This document shows, piece by piece, positions 1-8,899 of a stretch of 64,000 nucleotides of DNA (position 1 is its first letter; each line of letters starts with the position of its first letter). Under the pieces are notes generated by a model, which was not told the DNA's origin, made no database searches, and saw nothing but the letters and a program-made list of their open reading frames with translations. Both the position numbers and the translations under genes were made by a program. Origin of the DNA: Psococerastis gibbosa (Eukaryota; Arthropoda; Insecta; Psocodea; Psocidae). The DNA is taken from the NCBI GenBank assembly GCA_963971405.1, contig OZ020493.1, positions 744,001-808,000 of the forward strand, given 5' to 3'.

Positions 1-2
1 AC

Positions 3-1484
3 CTCATTTCTGATGAATCCACATTCGTAAAACTTAAAGTAGACCCCACAAACAAATTCCAAAAAGCAACAAAAAAAGCCATTAAACAAAGCTCTAATAC
101 GATACCCCAAGATATAGCCTATAAATTTACCGACATGAACCCCGTAGCTCCTTCATTTTTTGGCCTGGTTAAACTTCATAAACCCAATCAACCTATCCGC
201 CCAGTAGTTTCGTATAACAGTGCCCCAGCCAGCAAAGTAGCTAGTTTTCTCAACAAACACATTCGCGAGCTATCAAACTTCACACCCCGCCACAGCGTAA
301 AAAACTCATTCGAGTTGGTTTCCCGCCTTAACCACCTTTCCTTATCCAGCAATGCCAAACTCGTCTCTTTCGATGTCAAAAATCTGTTTACTAATATTCC
401 CGTTCCCGAAGTACGAAAATTAGTTGCCCAGTCACTCTTTCACAATAACACCTCGAACAGCCTTATTTCTGAGACCCTCCTTCTGTTTGACACATGCACT
501 CATCAAATCTATTTCCGTTTCGAATCCGACTACTACCAACAAAAAATAGGCCTGCCTATGGGTTCTTCCCTTTCTCCCCTTCTTGCTGAAATTTTTATGG
601 ATAACTTCGAACACAAACTTCTACACAATAAAAATCCCCTAGTTAAATGTATATCTTTCTGGACAAGGTATGTGGATGATATCTTCTGCATTTGGACAGG
701 AAGTAACAGACAACTAGACAATTTCTTAAGTTTTATCAACACAATTCACCCAAAAATCCAATTTACCATGGAAGTAGAAGAAAACAACTCCCTGAACTTC
801 TTAGACCTCACCATCACCAAAAATAATAGTACCCTAGACTTCAAGATGTTTCGTAAAGAAACCCATAGCGATAATATAATCCCTGTTGATTCTTCTCACC
901 CATTCCAGCACAAACACGCAACATTCCATAGTATGATTTTTCGACTCCTTAACATCCCTATGAATCAAACCAACTATAATAATGAATTAAATACAATAAA
1001 GCAAATTGCCCAAAATAACAATTTCAATCTCAACCTAATAGACAGAATCCTACGACATCACAAAATCAAACACAACCTCAAACTAATTTACCCCCCAGGG
1101 AGCTTAAACCCGGTAACCAATAAATCATATTTCAGGATACAATACATAGAAAAAATCACAGAAAAAATTAGTAACCTCATTTCTTCTACAACAGACAAAA
1201 CACCAGCCCCGTACAATCGCAACAATTTGGCCAATAAACTCATGAACTGCAAAACCAAACCAGAAAAAGAAAAAGGCAATGGAGTTTATCGTCTAAATTG
1301 TAACGATTGTAACGCAATTTACATTGGCCAAACAGGCATAAGCTTTAAAACTAGGGTCAGAGAACATATAACAGGTATAGGAGACACCAACACCAACAGC
1401 ACATTCGCGAAACACCTTAACTCGGAAAATCACACATTCGATCCTCACAATTGGACAGCCCTACACAAAATAAAGAAAAGTTAG
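3..1484 (+). CDS. Penelope-like RT/GIY-YIG ORF, copy 1 (5' partial)
   Basis: The reading frame is already open at the window edge and matches copies 3 and 4 from their residue 95 or so, so the start lies outside the window. It carries RT motif A (FDVKNLFTN), motif B (GLPMGSSLSP), the YVDD box, a cysteine-containing linker and the GIY-YIG core (GVY ... IYIGQT). It stops at KIKKS, where a 4-bp insertion and a base change relative to copy 2 create a TAG. This removes the end of the endonuclease domain. The protein would copy element RNA at a nicked chromosomal target. Probably defective. Confidence 0.85.
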   Translation, partial: LISDESTFVKLKVDPTNKFQKATKKAIKQSSNTIPQDIAYKFTDMNPVAPSFFGLVKLHKPNQPIRPVVSYNSAPASKVASFLNKHIRELSNFTPRHSVKNSFELVSRLNHLSLSSNAKLVSFDVKNLFTNIPVPEVRKLVAQSLFHNNTSNSLISETLLLFDTCTHQIYFRFESDYYQQKIGLPMGSSLSPLLAEIFMDNFEHKLLHNKNPLVKCISFWTRYVDDIFCIWTGSNRQLDNFLSFINTIHPKIQFTMEVEENNSLNFLDLTITKNNSTLDFKMFRKETHSDNIIPVDSSHPFQHKHATFHSMIFRLLNIPMNQTNYNNELNTIKQIAQNNNFNLNLIDRILRHHKIKHNLKLIYPPGSLNPVTNKSYFRIQYIEKITEKISNLISSTTDKTPAPYNRNNLANKLMNCKTKPEKEKGNGVYRLNCNDCNAIYIGQTGISFKTRVREHITGIGDTNTNSTFAKHLNSENHTFDPHNWTALHKIKKS

Positions 1485-1949
1485 ACTTTAAATTTTTTTG
1501 AAAATGTTGAAATCAAAAGAGCTTTACACAATAGGGAAAAATTAACAAACGACATAACATTCACCTAATCATCCCCTCTAATATAGATCTTGCTAGCAGG
1601 TTAGGAATAGGTAACCAGCCACGGGTTGTTATAACAAGTTTTTCTAAAACTATAAGTTTTTGTTATTTTTTGTTTATTAAAATGAAATACCACGAAGTCA
1701 CGAATAATCTAATTATTTATGTTAAAACAGCTAGTCTTGCTGAACAACTCAAAATCTATAGGAAACTTAAAGAAAAATTCGCCATTGCTTCACTTAACCT
1801 CAAATTTAACCAAGATTGCAAAAGACTTAGAATCACTCCTAAATACATCCAAATTAAAACAGCAACCTTTTCCACACAATCCAATAAAGCACTTAGAATC
1901 GCCCAGAAAGTCTGGATTGCAGAAGAAATCAAAAAATGGTTCAAAATCA
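1485..1949 (+). pseudogene. Penelope endonuclease tail, short pseudo-LTR and truncated N-terminal ORF
   Basis: After the stop of copy 1 the frame-shifted end of the endonuclease is still recognisable up to about 1610. A 55-bp AT-rich pseudo-LTR remnant follows (GGGTTGTTATAAC...TTTTTTGTTT). Then comes the N-terminal coding part of the next unit (start near 1670, MFIKMKYHEV...), which breaks off at about 1949. There the sequence jumps to an inverted endonuclease fragment across a junction with about 2 bp of shared sequence. Confidence 0.75.
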
Positions 1950-2304
1950 GAGCTCTTTTGATTTCAACATTTTCAAAAAAATTTAAAGTGTAACTTTTCT
2001 TTATTTTGTGTAGGGCTGTCCAATTGTGAGGATCGAATGTGTGATTTTCCGAGTTAAGGTGTTTCACGAATGTGCTGTTGGTGTTGGTGTCTCCTATACC
2101 TGTTATATGTTCTCTGACCCTAGTTTTAAAGCTTCTGCCTGTTTGGCCTATGTAAATTGCGTTACAATCGTTACAATTTAGACGATAAACTCCATTGCCT
2201 TTTTCATTTTCTGGTTTGGTTTTGCAGTTCATGAGTTTACTGGCCAAATTGTTGCGATTGTACGGGGCTGGTGTTTTGTCTGTTGTAGAAGAAATGAGGT
2301 TACC
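1950..2304 (-). pseudogene. Inverted Penelope GIY-YIG fragment
   Basis: The reverse complement of this stretch matches the endonuclease part of the plus-strand units (linker NGVYRLNCNDC, then IYIGQTG and the following residues). It lies between the truncated N-terminal ORF of one unit and the RT of copy 2. Such inverted 5' pieces are typical of Penelope-like insertions. Its endonuclease tail runs past the point where copies 1, 3 and 4 stop. At its right end the sequence switches near 2304 into direct-strand RT (LLAEIFM), with several base changes at the joint. Confidence 0.8.
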
Positions 2305-2330
2305 TTTCTTACTTTCTTGCTGAAATTTTT

Positions 2331-4061
2331 ATGGGTAACTTCGAACACAAACTTCTACACAATAAAAATCCCCTAGTTAAATGTATATCTTTCTGGACAA
2401 GGTATGTGGATGATATCTTCTGCATTTGGACAGGAAGTAACAGACAACTAGACAATTTCTTAAGTTTTATCAACACAATTCACCCAAAAATCCAATTTAC
2501 CATGGAAGTAGAAGAAAACAACTCCCTGAACTTCTCAGACCTCACCATCACCAAAAATAATAGTACCCTAGACTTCAAGATATTTCGTAAAGAAACCCAT
2601 AGTGATAATATAATCCCTGTTGATTCTTCTCACCCATTCCAGCACAAACACGCAACATTCCATAGTATGATTTTTCGACTCCTTAACATCCCTATGAATC
2701 AAACCAACTATAATAATGAATTAAATACAATAAAGCAAATTGTCCAAAATAACAATTTCAATCTCAACCTAATAGACAGAATCCTACGACATCACAAAAT
2801 CAAACACAACCTCAAACTAATTTACCCCCCAGGGAGCTTCAACCCGGTAACCAATAAATCATATTTCAGGATACAATACATAGAAAAAATCACAGAAAAA
2901 ATTAGTAACCTCATTTCTTCTACAACAGACAAAACACCAGCCCCGTACAATCGCAACAATTTGGCCAATAAACTCATGAACTGCAAAACCAAACCAGAAA
3001 ACGAAAAAGGCAATGGAGTTTATCGTCTAAATTGTAACGATTGTAACGCAATTTACATTGGCCAAACAGGCAGAAGCTTTAAAACTAGGGTCAGAGAACA
3101 TATAACAGGTATAGGAGACACCAACACCAACAGCACATTCGCGAAACACCTTAACTCGGAAAATCACACATTCGATCCTCACAATTGGACAGCCCTACAC
3201 AAAGAAAAGTTACACTTTAAATTTTTTGAAAATGTTGAAATCAAAAGAGCTTTACACAATAGGGAAAAAGTAACAAACGACATAACATTCACACAATCAT
3301 CGCCTCTAATAGACCTAGCTAGTAGGTTAGGAATAGGTAACCAGCCACGGGTTGTTATAACAAGTTTTTCTAAAACTATAAGTTTTTGTTATTTTTTGTT
3401 TATTAAAATGAAATACCACGAAGTCACGAATAATCTAATTATTTATGTTAAAACAGCTAGTCTTGCTGAACAACTCAAAATCTATAGGAAACTTAAAGAA
3501 AAATTCGCCATTGCTTCACTTAACCTCAAATTTAACCAAGATTGCAAAAGACTTAAAATCACTCCTAAATACATCCAAATTAAAACAGCAACCTTTTCCA
3601 CACAATCCAATAAAGCCCAGAAAGTCTGGATTGCAGAAGAAATCAAAAAATGGTTCAAAATCAGAGACAGCATACGCCTTTACCTTAAAGTTTTACATTC
3701 AGAATTATCTTTTAAACTTCACTTTTTAGAATGGACTACCTTCCAAGATCAAATATACACAAAAATTAGTGGCATCACTTACAAAAAACGCACAACACTA
3801 AATAAAAAAATAAAAGAACTGAGTCAAAACCAAAATAACAAATCCAATGGAATACATCACACATCACATCGCGACACGAAACATCAGATGCGCGGGACGA
3901 ACGTACGTTCCCGGTCTAACCCCCTCCATCGATCGATGCAGACTGGGGAAGGTCAAGGCCTCACGCCTTCAGCGCAGACACTCACTACACTACCCATCAC
4001 AACACATAAATTCTATCCTCGTACCGTCAACTTATCTAACACGATTTTCAACACAAAATAA
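2331..4061 (+). CDS. Penelope copy 2: truncated RT-endonuclease fused to next unit's N-terminal ORF
   Basis: The 576-codon frame begins inside the RT, just before YVDD, so the fingers/palm motifs A and B are missing and it cannot be an active RT. It differs from the other copies in reading through the whole GIY-YIG domain: past the KIKKS site into a tail (FFENVEIKRALHNRE...) that probably contains the catalytic glutamate. It then runs without a stop through the shortened pseudo-LTR into the N-terminal ORF (MKYHEVTNN...) of the next unit. The frame ends at a TAA immediately followed, in the same frame, by the ATG of copy 3. Confidence 0.75.
   Translation: MGNFEHKLLHNKNPLVKCISFWTRYVDDIFCIWTGSNRQLDNFLSFINTIHPKIQFTMEVEENNSLNFSDLTITKNNSTLDFKIFRKETHSDNIIPVDSSHPFQHKHATFHSMIFRLLNIPMNQTNYNNELNTIKQIVQNNNFNLNLIDRILRHHKIKHNLKLIYPPGSFNPVTNKSYFRIQYIEKITEKISNLISSTTDKTPAPYNRNNLANKLMNCKTKPENEKGNGVYRLNCNDCNAIYIGQTGRSFKTRVREHITGIGDTNTNSTFAKHLNSENHTFDPHNWTALHKEKLHFKFFENVEIKRALHNREKVTNDITFTQSSPLIDLASRLGIGNQPRVVITSFSKTISFCYFLFIKMKYHEVTNNLIIYVKTASLAEQLKIYRKLKEKFAIASLNLKFNQDCKRLKITPKYIQIKTATFSTQSNKAQKVWIAEEIKKWFKIRDSIRLYLKVLHSELSFKLHFLEWTTFQDQIYTKISGITYKKRTTLNKKIKELSQNQNNKSNGIHHTSHRDTKHQMRGTNVRSRSNPLHRSMQTGEGQGLTPSAQTLTTLPITTHKFYPRTVNLSNTIFNTK
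3870..3995 (+). other. GC-rich, palindrome-rich island inside the Penelope unit
   Basis: Within an AT-rich element this ~120-bp block is GC-rich and full of short self-complementary pieces: CGGGACGAACGTACGTTCCCG, ATCGATCGAT and AAGGCCTCACGCCTT. It recurs at about 6500-6625 in the next unit. Penelope pseudo-LTRs are known to carry hammerhead ribozymes, but no CUGAUGA core is visible here. Confidence 0.5.
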
Positions 4062-5828
4062 ATGGAACTTCTCAACAAGGGCCTCAAGTATTGCCCCGAT
4101 ATAGGTCTAAACAAAAACACGTTAACCAACTTAATGTCAGACACTGAATTTAGCCTAAAAAACCACAATAATGAAAAACACATAGCAGCAGATATTCTGA
4201 AAAACGTCAAACTTACACACAAAAACGATAACACTAAATCTATAAAAAAGAAACTAGCCCAAGATAACCTTACACTCACCAAGGCGGATAAAGGAAATTC
4301 TATTGTCATTTTACCTACCCATGATTATGTTTCTAAAGTCTTAGACCTCATTTCTGATGAATCCACATTCGTAAAACTTAAAGTAGACCCCACAAACAAA
4401 TTCCAAAAAGCAACAAAAAAAGCCATTAAACAAAGCTCTAATACGATACCCCAAGATATAGCCTATAAATTTACCGACATGAACCCCGTAGCTCCTTCAT
4501 TTTTTGGCCTGGTTAAACTTCATAAACCCAATCAACCTATCCGCCCAGTAGTTTCGTATAACAGTGCCCCAGCCAGCAAAGTAGCTAGTTTTCTCAACAA
4601 ACACATTCGCGAGCTATCAAACTTCACACCCCGCCACAGCGTCAAAAACTCATTCGAGTTGGTTTCCCGCCTTAAGCACCTTTCCTTATCCAGCAATGCC
4701 AAACTCGTCTCTTTCGATGTCAAAAATCTGTTTACTAATATTCCCGTTCCCGAAGTACGTAAATTAGTTGCCCAGTCACTCTTTCACAATAACACCTCGA
4801 ACAGCCTTATTTCTGAGACCCTCCTTCTGTTTGACACATGCACTCATCAAATCTATTTCCGTTTCGAATCCGACTACTACCAACAAAAAATAGGCCTGCC
4901 TATGGGTTCTTCCCTTTCTCCCCTTCTTGCTGAAATTTTTATGGATAACTTCGAACACAAACTTCTACACAATAAAAATCCCCTAGTTAAATGTATATCT
5001 TTCTGGACAAGGTATGTGGATGATATCTTCTGCATTTGGACAGGAAGTAACAGACAACTAGACAATTTCTTAAGTTTTATCAACACAATTCACCCAAAAA
5101 TCCAATTTACCATGGAAGTAGAAGAAAACAACTCCCTGAACTTCTTAGACCTCACCATCACCAAAAATAATAGTACCCTAGACTTCAAGATGTTTCGTAA
5201 AGAAACCCATAGCGATAATATAATCCCTGTTGATTCTTCTCACCCATTCCAGCACAAACACGCAACATTCCATAGTATGATTTTTCGACTCCTTAACATC
5301 CCTATGAATCAAACCAACTATAATAATGAATTAAATACAATAAAGCAAATTGCCCAAAATAACAATTTCAATCTCAACCTAATAGACAGAATCCTACGAC
5401 ATCACAAAATCAAACACAACCTCAAACTAATTTACCCCCCAGGGAGCTTAAACCCGGTAACCAATAAATCATATTTCAGGATACAATACATAGAAAAAAT
5501 CACAGAAAAAATTAGTAACCTCATTTCTTCTACAACAGACAAAACACCAGCCCCGTACAATCGCAACAATTTGGCCAAAAAACTCATGAACTGCAAAACC
5601 AAACCAGAAAAAGAAAAAGGCAATGGAGTTTATCGTCTAAATTGTAACGATTGTAACGCAATTTACATTGGCCAAACAGGCATAAGCTTTAAAACTAGGG
5701 TCAGAGAACATATAACAGGTATAGGAGACACCAACACCAACAGCACATTCGCGAAACACCTTAACTCGGAAAATCACACATTCGATCCTCACAATTGGAC
5801 AGCCCTACACAAAATAAAGAAAAGTTAG
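4062..5828 (+). CDS. Penelope-like RT/GIY-YIG ORF, copy 3
   Basis: 588 codons. RT motif A aspartate is near residue 219, motif B at 278-286 and YVDD at 318-321. Linker cysteines lie near 511, 528 and 531, and the GIY-YIG core is GVY (522-524) with YIG (535-537). It starts directly after the TAA of the upstream N-terminal ORF and in the same frame, so the two were probably one ORF split by a nonsense codon. It ends early at KIKKS, so the endonuclease lacks its C-terminal helix. A few bases differ from copies 1 and 4 (for example AAGCACC for AACCACC near 4675, and a lysine for asparagine before KLMNC). Confidence 0.88.
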   Translation: MELLNKGLKYCPDIGLNKNTLTNLMSDTEFSLKNHNNEKHIAADILKNVKLTHKNDNTKSIKKKLAQDNLTLTKADKGNSIVILPTHDYVSKVLDLISDESTFVKLKVDPTNKFQKATKKAIKQSSNTIPQDIAYKFTDMNPVAPSFFGLVKLHKPNQPIRPVVSYNSAPASKVASFLNKHIRELSNFTPRHSVKNSFELVSRLKHLSLSSNAKLVSFDVKNLFTNIPVPEVRKLVAQSLFHNNTSNSLISETLLLFDTCTHQIYFRFESDYYQQKIGLPMGSSLSPLLAEIFMDNFEHKLLHNKNPLVKCISFWTRYVDDIFCIWTGSNRQLDNFLSFINTIHPKIQFTMEVEENNSLNFLDLTITKNNSTLDFKMFRKETHSDNIIPVDSSHPFQHKHATFHSMIFRLLNIPMNQTNYNNELNTIKQIAQNNNFNLNLIDRILRHHKIKHNLKLIYPPGSLNPVTNKSYFRIQYIEKITEKISNLISSTTDKTPAPYNRNNLAKKLMNCKTKPEKEKGNGVYRLNCNDCNAIYIGQTGISFKTRVREHITGIGDTNTNSTFAKHLNSENHTFDPHNWTALHKIKKS

Positions 5829-6013
5829 ACTTTAAATTTTTTTGAAAATGTTGAAATCAAAAGAGCTTTACACAATAGGGAAAAATTAACAAACGACATA
5901 ACATTCACCTAATCATCCCCTCTAATATAGATCTTGCTAGCAGGTTAGGAATAGGTAACCAGCCACGGGTTGTTATAACAAGTTTTTCTAAAACTATAAG
6001 TTTTTGTTATTTT
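5829..6013 (+). other. Shortened Penelope pseudo-LTR junction
   Basis: This spacer between copy 3 and the next N-terminal ORF holds the out-of-frame endonuclease tail and the 55-bp pseudo-LTR end. The joint reads CCAGCCACGGGTTGTTATAA. Compared with the complete pseudo-LTR after copy 4 it lacks 249 bp, including the TATA box. The same joint is seen near 1618 and 3347. Confidence 0.8.
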
Positions 6014-6691
6014 TTGTTTATTAAAATGAAATACCACGAAGTCACGAATAATCTAATTATTTATGTTAAAACAGCTAGTCTTGCTGAACAACTCAAAATC
6101 TATAGGAAACTTAAAGAAAAATTCGCCATTGCTTCACTTAACCTCAAATTTAACCAAGATTGCAAAAGACTTAGAATCACTCCTAAATACATCCAAATTA
6201 AAACAGCAACCTTTTCCACACAATCCAATAAAGCACTTAGAATCGCCCAGAAAGTCTGGATTGCAGAAGAAATCAAAAAATGGTTCAAAATCAGAGACAG
6301 CATACGCCTTTACCTTAAAGTTTTACATTCAGAATTATCTTTTAAACTTCACTTTTTAGAATGGACCACCTTCCAAGATCAAATATACACAAAAATTAGT
6401 GGCATCACTTACAAAAAACGCACAACACTAAATAAAAAAATAAAAGAACTGAGTCAAAACCAAAATAACAAATCCAATGGAATACATCACACATCACATC
6501 GCGACACGAAACATCAGATGCGCGGGACGAACGTACGTTCCCGGTCTAACCCCCTCCATCGATCGATGCAGACTGGGGAAGGTCAAGGCCTCACGCCTTC
6601 AGCGCAGACACTCACTACACTACCCATCACAACACATAAATTCTATCCTCGTACCGTCAACTTATCTAACACGATTTTCAACACAAAATAA
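6014..6691 (+). CDS. Penelope N-terminal ORF (upstream half of the RT polyprotein)
   Basis: This 225-codon frame is basic and rich in Lys/Asn. It looks like the N-terminal extension that normally precedes the RT core in long Penelope ORFs; the end (FYPRTVNLSNTIFNT) runs naturally into MELLNKGLKYC of the RT ORF. A single in-frame TAA (6689-6691) separates the two, and the same stop sits at 4059-4061 in the preceding unit. Residues from about 155 to 210 are encoded by an unusually GC-rich, palindrome-rich island. Either readthrough occurs or these copies descend from an already dead master. Confidence 0.72.
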   Translation: MFIKMKYHEVTNNLIIYVKTASLAEQLKIYRKLKEKFAIASLNLKFNQDCKRLRITPKYIQIKTATFSTQSNKALRIAQKVWIAEEIKKWFKIRDSIRLYLKVLHSELSFKLHFLEWTTFQDQIYTKISGITYKKRTTLNKKIKELSQNQNNKSNGIHHTSHRDTKHQMRGTNVRSRSNPLHRSMQTGEGQGLTPSAQTLTTLPITTHKFYPRTVNLSNTIFNTK

Positions 6692-8458
6692 ATGGAACTT
6701 CTCAACAAGGGCCTCAAGTATTGCCCCGATATAGGTCTAAACAAAAACACGTTAACCAACTTAATGTCAGACACTGAATTTAGCCTAAAAAACCACAATA
6801 ATGAAAAACACATAGCAGCAGATATTCTGAAAAACATCAAACTTACACACAAAAACGATAACACTAAATCTATAAAAAAGAAACTAGCCCAAGATAACCT
6901 TACACTCACCAAGGCGGATAAAGGAAATTCTATTGTCATTTTACCTACCCATGATTATGTTTCTAAAGTCTTAGACCTCATTTCTGATGAATCCACATTC
7001 GTAAAACTTAAAGTAGACCCCACAAACAAATTCCAAAAAGCAACAAAAAAAGCCATTAAACAAAGCTCTAATACGATACCCCAAGATATAGCCTATAAAT
7101 TTACCGACATGAACCCCGTAGCTCCTTCATTTTTTGGCCTGGTTAAACTTCATAAACCCAATCAACCTATCCGCCCAGTAGTTTCGTATAACAGTGCCCC
7201 AGCCAGCAAAGTAGCTAGTTTTCTCAACAAACACATTCGCGAGCTATCAAACTTCACACCCCGCCACAGCGTAAAAAACTCATTCGAGTTGGTTTCCCGC
7301 CTTAACCACCTTTCCTTATCCAGCAATGCCAAACTCGTCTCTTTCGATGTCAAAAATCTGTTTACTAATATTCCCGTTCCCGAAGTACGAAAATTAGTTG
7401 CCCAGTCACTCTTTCACAATAACACCTCGAACAGCCTTATTTCTGAGACCCTCCTTCTGTTTGACACATGCACTCATCAAATCTATTTCCGTTTCGAATC
7501 CGACTACTACCAACAAAAAATAGGCCTGCCTATGGGTTCTTCCCTTTCTCCCCTTCTTGCTGAAATTTTTATGGATAACTTCGAACACAAACTTCTACAC
7601 AATAAAAATCCCCTAGTTAAATGTATATCTTTCTGGACAAGGTATGTGGATGATATCTTCTGCATTTGGACAGGAAGTAACAGACAACTAGACAATTTCT
7701 TAAGTTTTATCAACACAATTCACCCAAAAATCCAATTTACCATGGAAGTAGAAGAAAACAACTCCCTGAACTTCTTAGACCTCACCATCACCAAAAATAA
7801 TAGTACCCTAGACTTCAAGATGTTTCGTAAAGAAACCCATAGCGATAATATAATCCCTGTTGATTCTTCTCACCCATTCCAGCACAAACACGCAACATTC
7901 CATAGTATGATTTTTCGACTCCTTAACATCCCTATGAATCAAACCAACTATAATAATGAATTAAATACAATAAAGCAAATTGCCCAAAATAACAATTTCA
8001 ATCTCAACCTAATAGACAGAATCCTACGACATCACAAAATCAAACACAACCTCAAACTAATTTACCCCCCAGGGAGCTTAAACCCGGTAACCAATAAATC
8101 ATATTTCAGGATACAATACATAGAAAAAATCACAGAAAAAATTAGTAACCTCATTTCTTCTACAACAGACAAAACACCAGCCCCGTACAATCGCAACAAT
8201 TTGGCCAATAAACTCATGAACTGCAAAACCAAACCAGAAAAAGAAAAAGGCAATGGAGTTTATCGTCTAAATTGTAACGATTGTAACGCAATTTACATTG
8301 GCCAAACAGGCATAAGCTTTAAAACTAGGGTCAGAGAACATATAACAGGTATAGGAGACACCAACACCAACAGCACATTCGCGAAACACCTTAACTCGGA
8401 AAATCACACATTCGATCCTCACAATTGGACAGCCCTACACAAAATAAAGAAAAGTTAG
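6692..8458 (+). CDS. Penelope-like RT/GIY-YIG ORF, copy 4
   Basis: 588 codons with the same order as copy 3: RT motif A (D near 219), motif B (GLPMGSSLSP), YVDD, cysteine linker, and GVY/YIG endonuclease core. It stops at KIKKS before the expected catalytic glutamate helix, as in copies 1 and 3. Near-identity with its neighbours implies recent amplification or gene conversion. The RT part has no frameshifts, so RT activity is possible while endonuclease activity is doubtful. Confidence 0.88.
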   Translation: MELLNKGLKYCPDIGLNKNTLTNLMSDTEFSLKNHNNEKHIAADILKNIKLTHKNDNTKSIKKKLAQDNLTLTKADKGNSIVILPTHDYVSKVLDLISDESTFVKLKVDPTNKFQKATKKAIKQSSNTIPQDIAYKFTDMNPVAPSFFGLVKLHKPNQPIRPVVSYNSAPASKVASFLNKHIRELSNFTPRHSVKNSFELVSRLNHLSLSSNAKLVSFDVKNLFTNIPVPEVRKLVAQSLFHNNTSNSLISETLLLFDTCTHQIYFRFESDYYQQKIGLPMGSSLSPLLAEIFMDNFEHKLLHNKNPLVKCISFWTRYVDDIFCIWTGSNRQLDNFLSFINTIHPKIQFTMEVEENNSLNFLDLTITKNNSTLDFKMFRKETHSDNIIPVDSSHPFQHKHATFHSMIFRLLNIPMNQTNYNNELNTIKQIAQNNNFNLNLIDRILRHHKIKHNLKLIYPPGSLNPVTNKSYFRIQYIEKITEKISNLISSTTDKTPAPYNRNNLANKLMNCKTKPEKEKGNGVYRLNCNDCNAIYIGQTGISFKTRVREHITGIGDTNTNSTFAKHLNSENHTFDPHNWTALHKIKKS

Positions 8459-8899
8459 ACTTTAAATTTTTTTGAAAATGTTGAAATCAAAAGAGCTTTA
8501 CACAATAGGGAAAAATTAACAAACGACATAACATTCACCTAATCATCCCCTCTAATATAGATCTTGCTAGCAGGTTAGGAATAGGTAACCAGCCACGCCC
8601 CCTCCCACCCCCTCCTCCCCCCGCTACCCAGTCCTATATAAACCAAGGTTTTCTCTCCCTAGTCACATTCGCATCTTCTCCTCGAGTTGAGCAAGTCTCA
8701 AATCGCAGATAAGGTGTAACTGTGCTAGTGGGTTTCCCTCTGTAGATGGCAGTTCTTGCCGAAAGCGCTCAGGGTTTTATACTAACACAAGTGGGTTTCT
8801 TTGACAAAGTTAATTTCTTAACGATTATTTGGGTTTTACTAATTCGGGTTGTTATAACAAGTTTTTCTAAAACTCTAAGTTTTTGTTATTTTTTGTTTC
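8459..8899 (+). promoter_or_regulatory. Complete Penelope pseudo-LTR with TATA promoter
   Basis: After the frame-shifted endonuclease tail comes a C-rich run (CCCCCTCCCACCCCC), then TATATAAA at 8635-8642. A likely initiator region follows near 8660-8670, then the AT-rich 55-bp end (GGGTTGTTATAACAAG...TTTTTTGTTT, about 8846-8899). A diverged copy with the same TATA layout lies at 21314-21680, which supports this as the real promoter segment. The 249 bp from about 8597 to 8845 are the part missing from all internal array junctions. Confidence 0.72.

Larger units (their letters stand above)
1..8899 (+). mobile_element. Head-to-tail array of Penelope-like retroelements
   Basis: Four plus-strand units follow one another: copy 1 (cut by the window start), copy 2 (5'-truncated, preceded by an inverted fragment), and copies 3 and 4. 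Copies 3 and 4 repeat with a period of 2630 bp (start codons at 4062 and 6692) and are nearly identical by eye. Each unit encodes a Penelope-type reverse transcriptase followed by a GIY-YIG endonuclease domain. Tandem copies with inverted 5' pieces are a known habit of Penelope-like elements. A pseudo-LTR with a TATA box closes the array on the right. Internal junctions lack 249 bp of that pseudo-LTR. Copy 1 and copy 4 share sites that differ in copy 3, so the array may have grown by duplicating blocks. Very confident on family, less so on how the array formed. Confidence 0.93.

Noticed and set aside
8..25. CTGATGA string in the Penelope unit as a hammerhead ribozyme core
   Set aside because: It lies in the RT coding frame (ISDES), and no pairing stem II or GAAA core follows at the right spacing.
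8597..8845. The 249-bp segment missing from array junctions as a spliced intron
   Set aside because: Allowing for the shared CG at the joint, no placement gives GT...AG ends.
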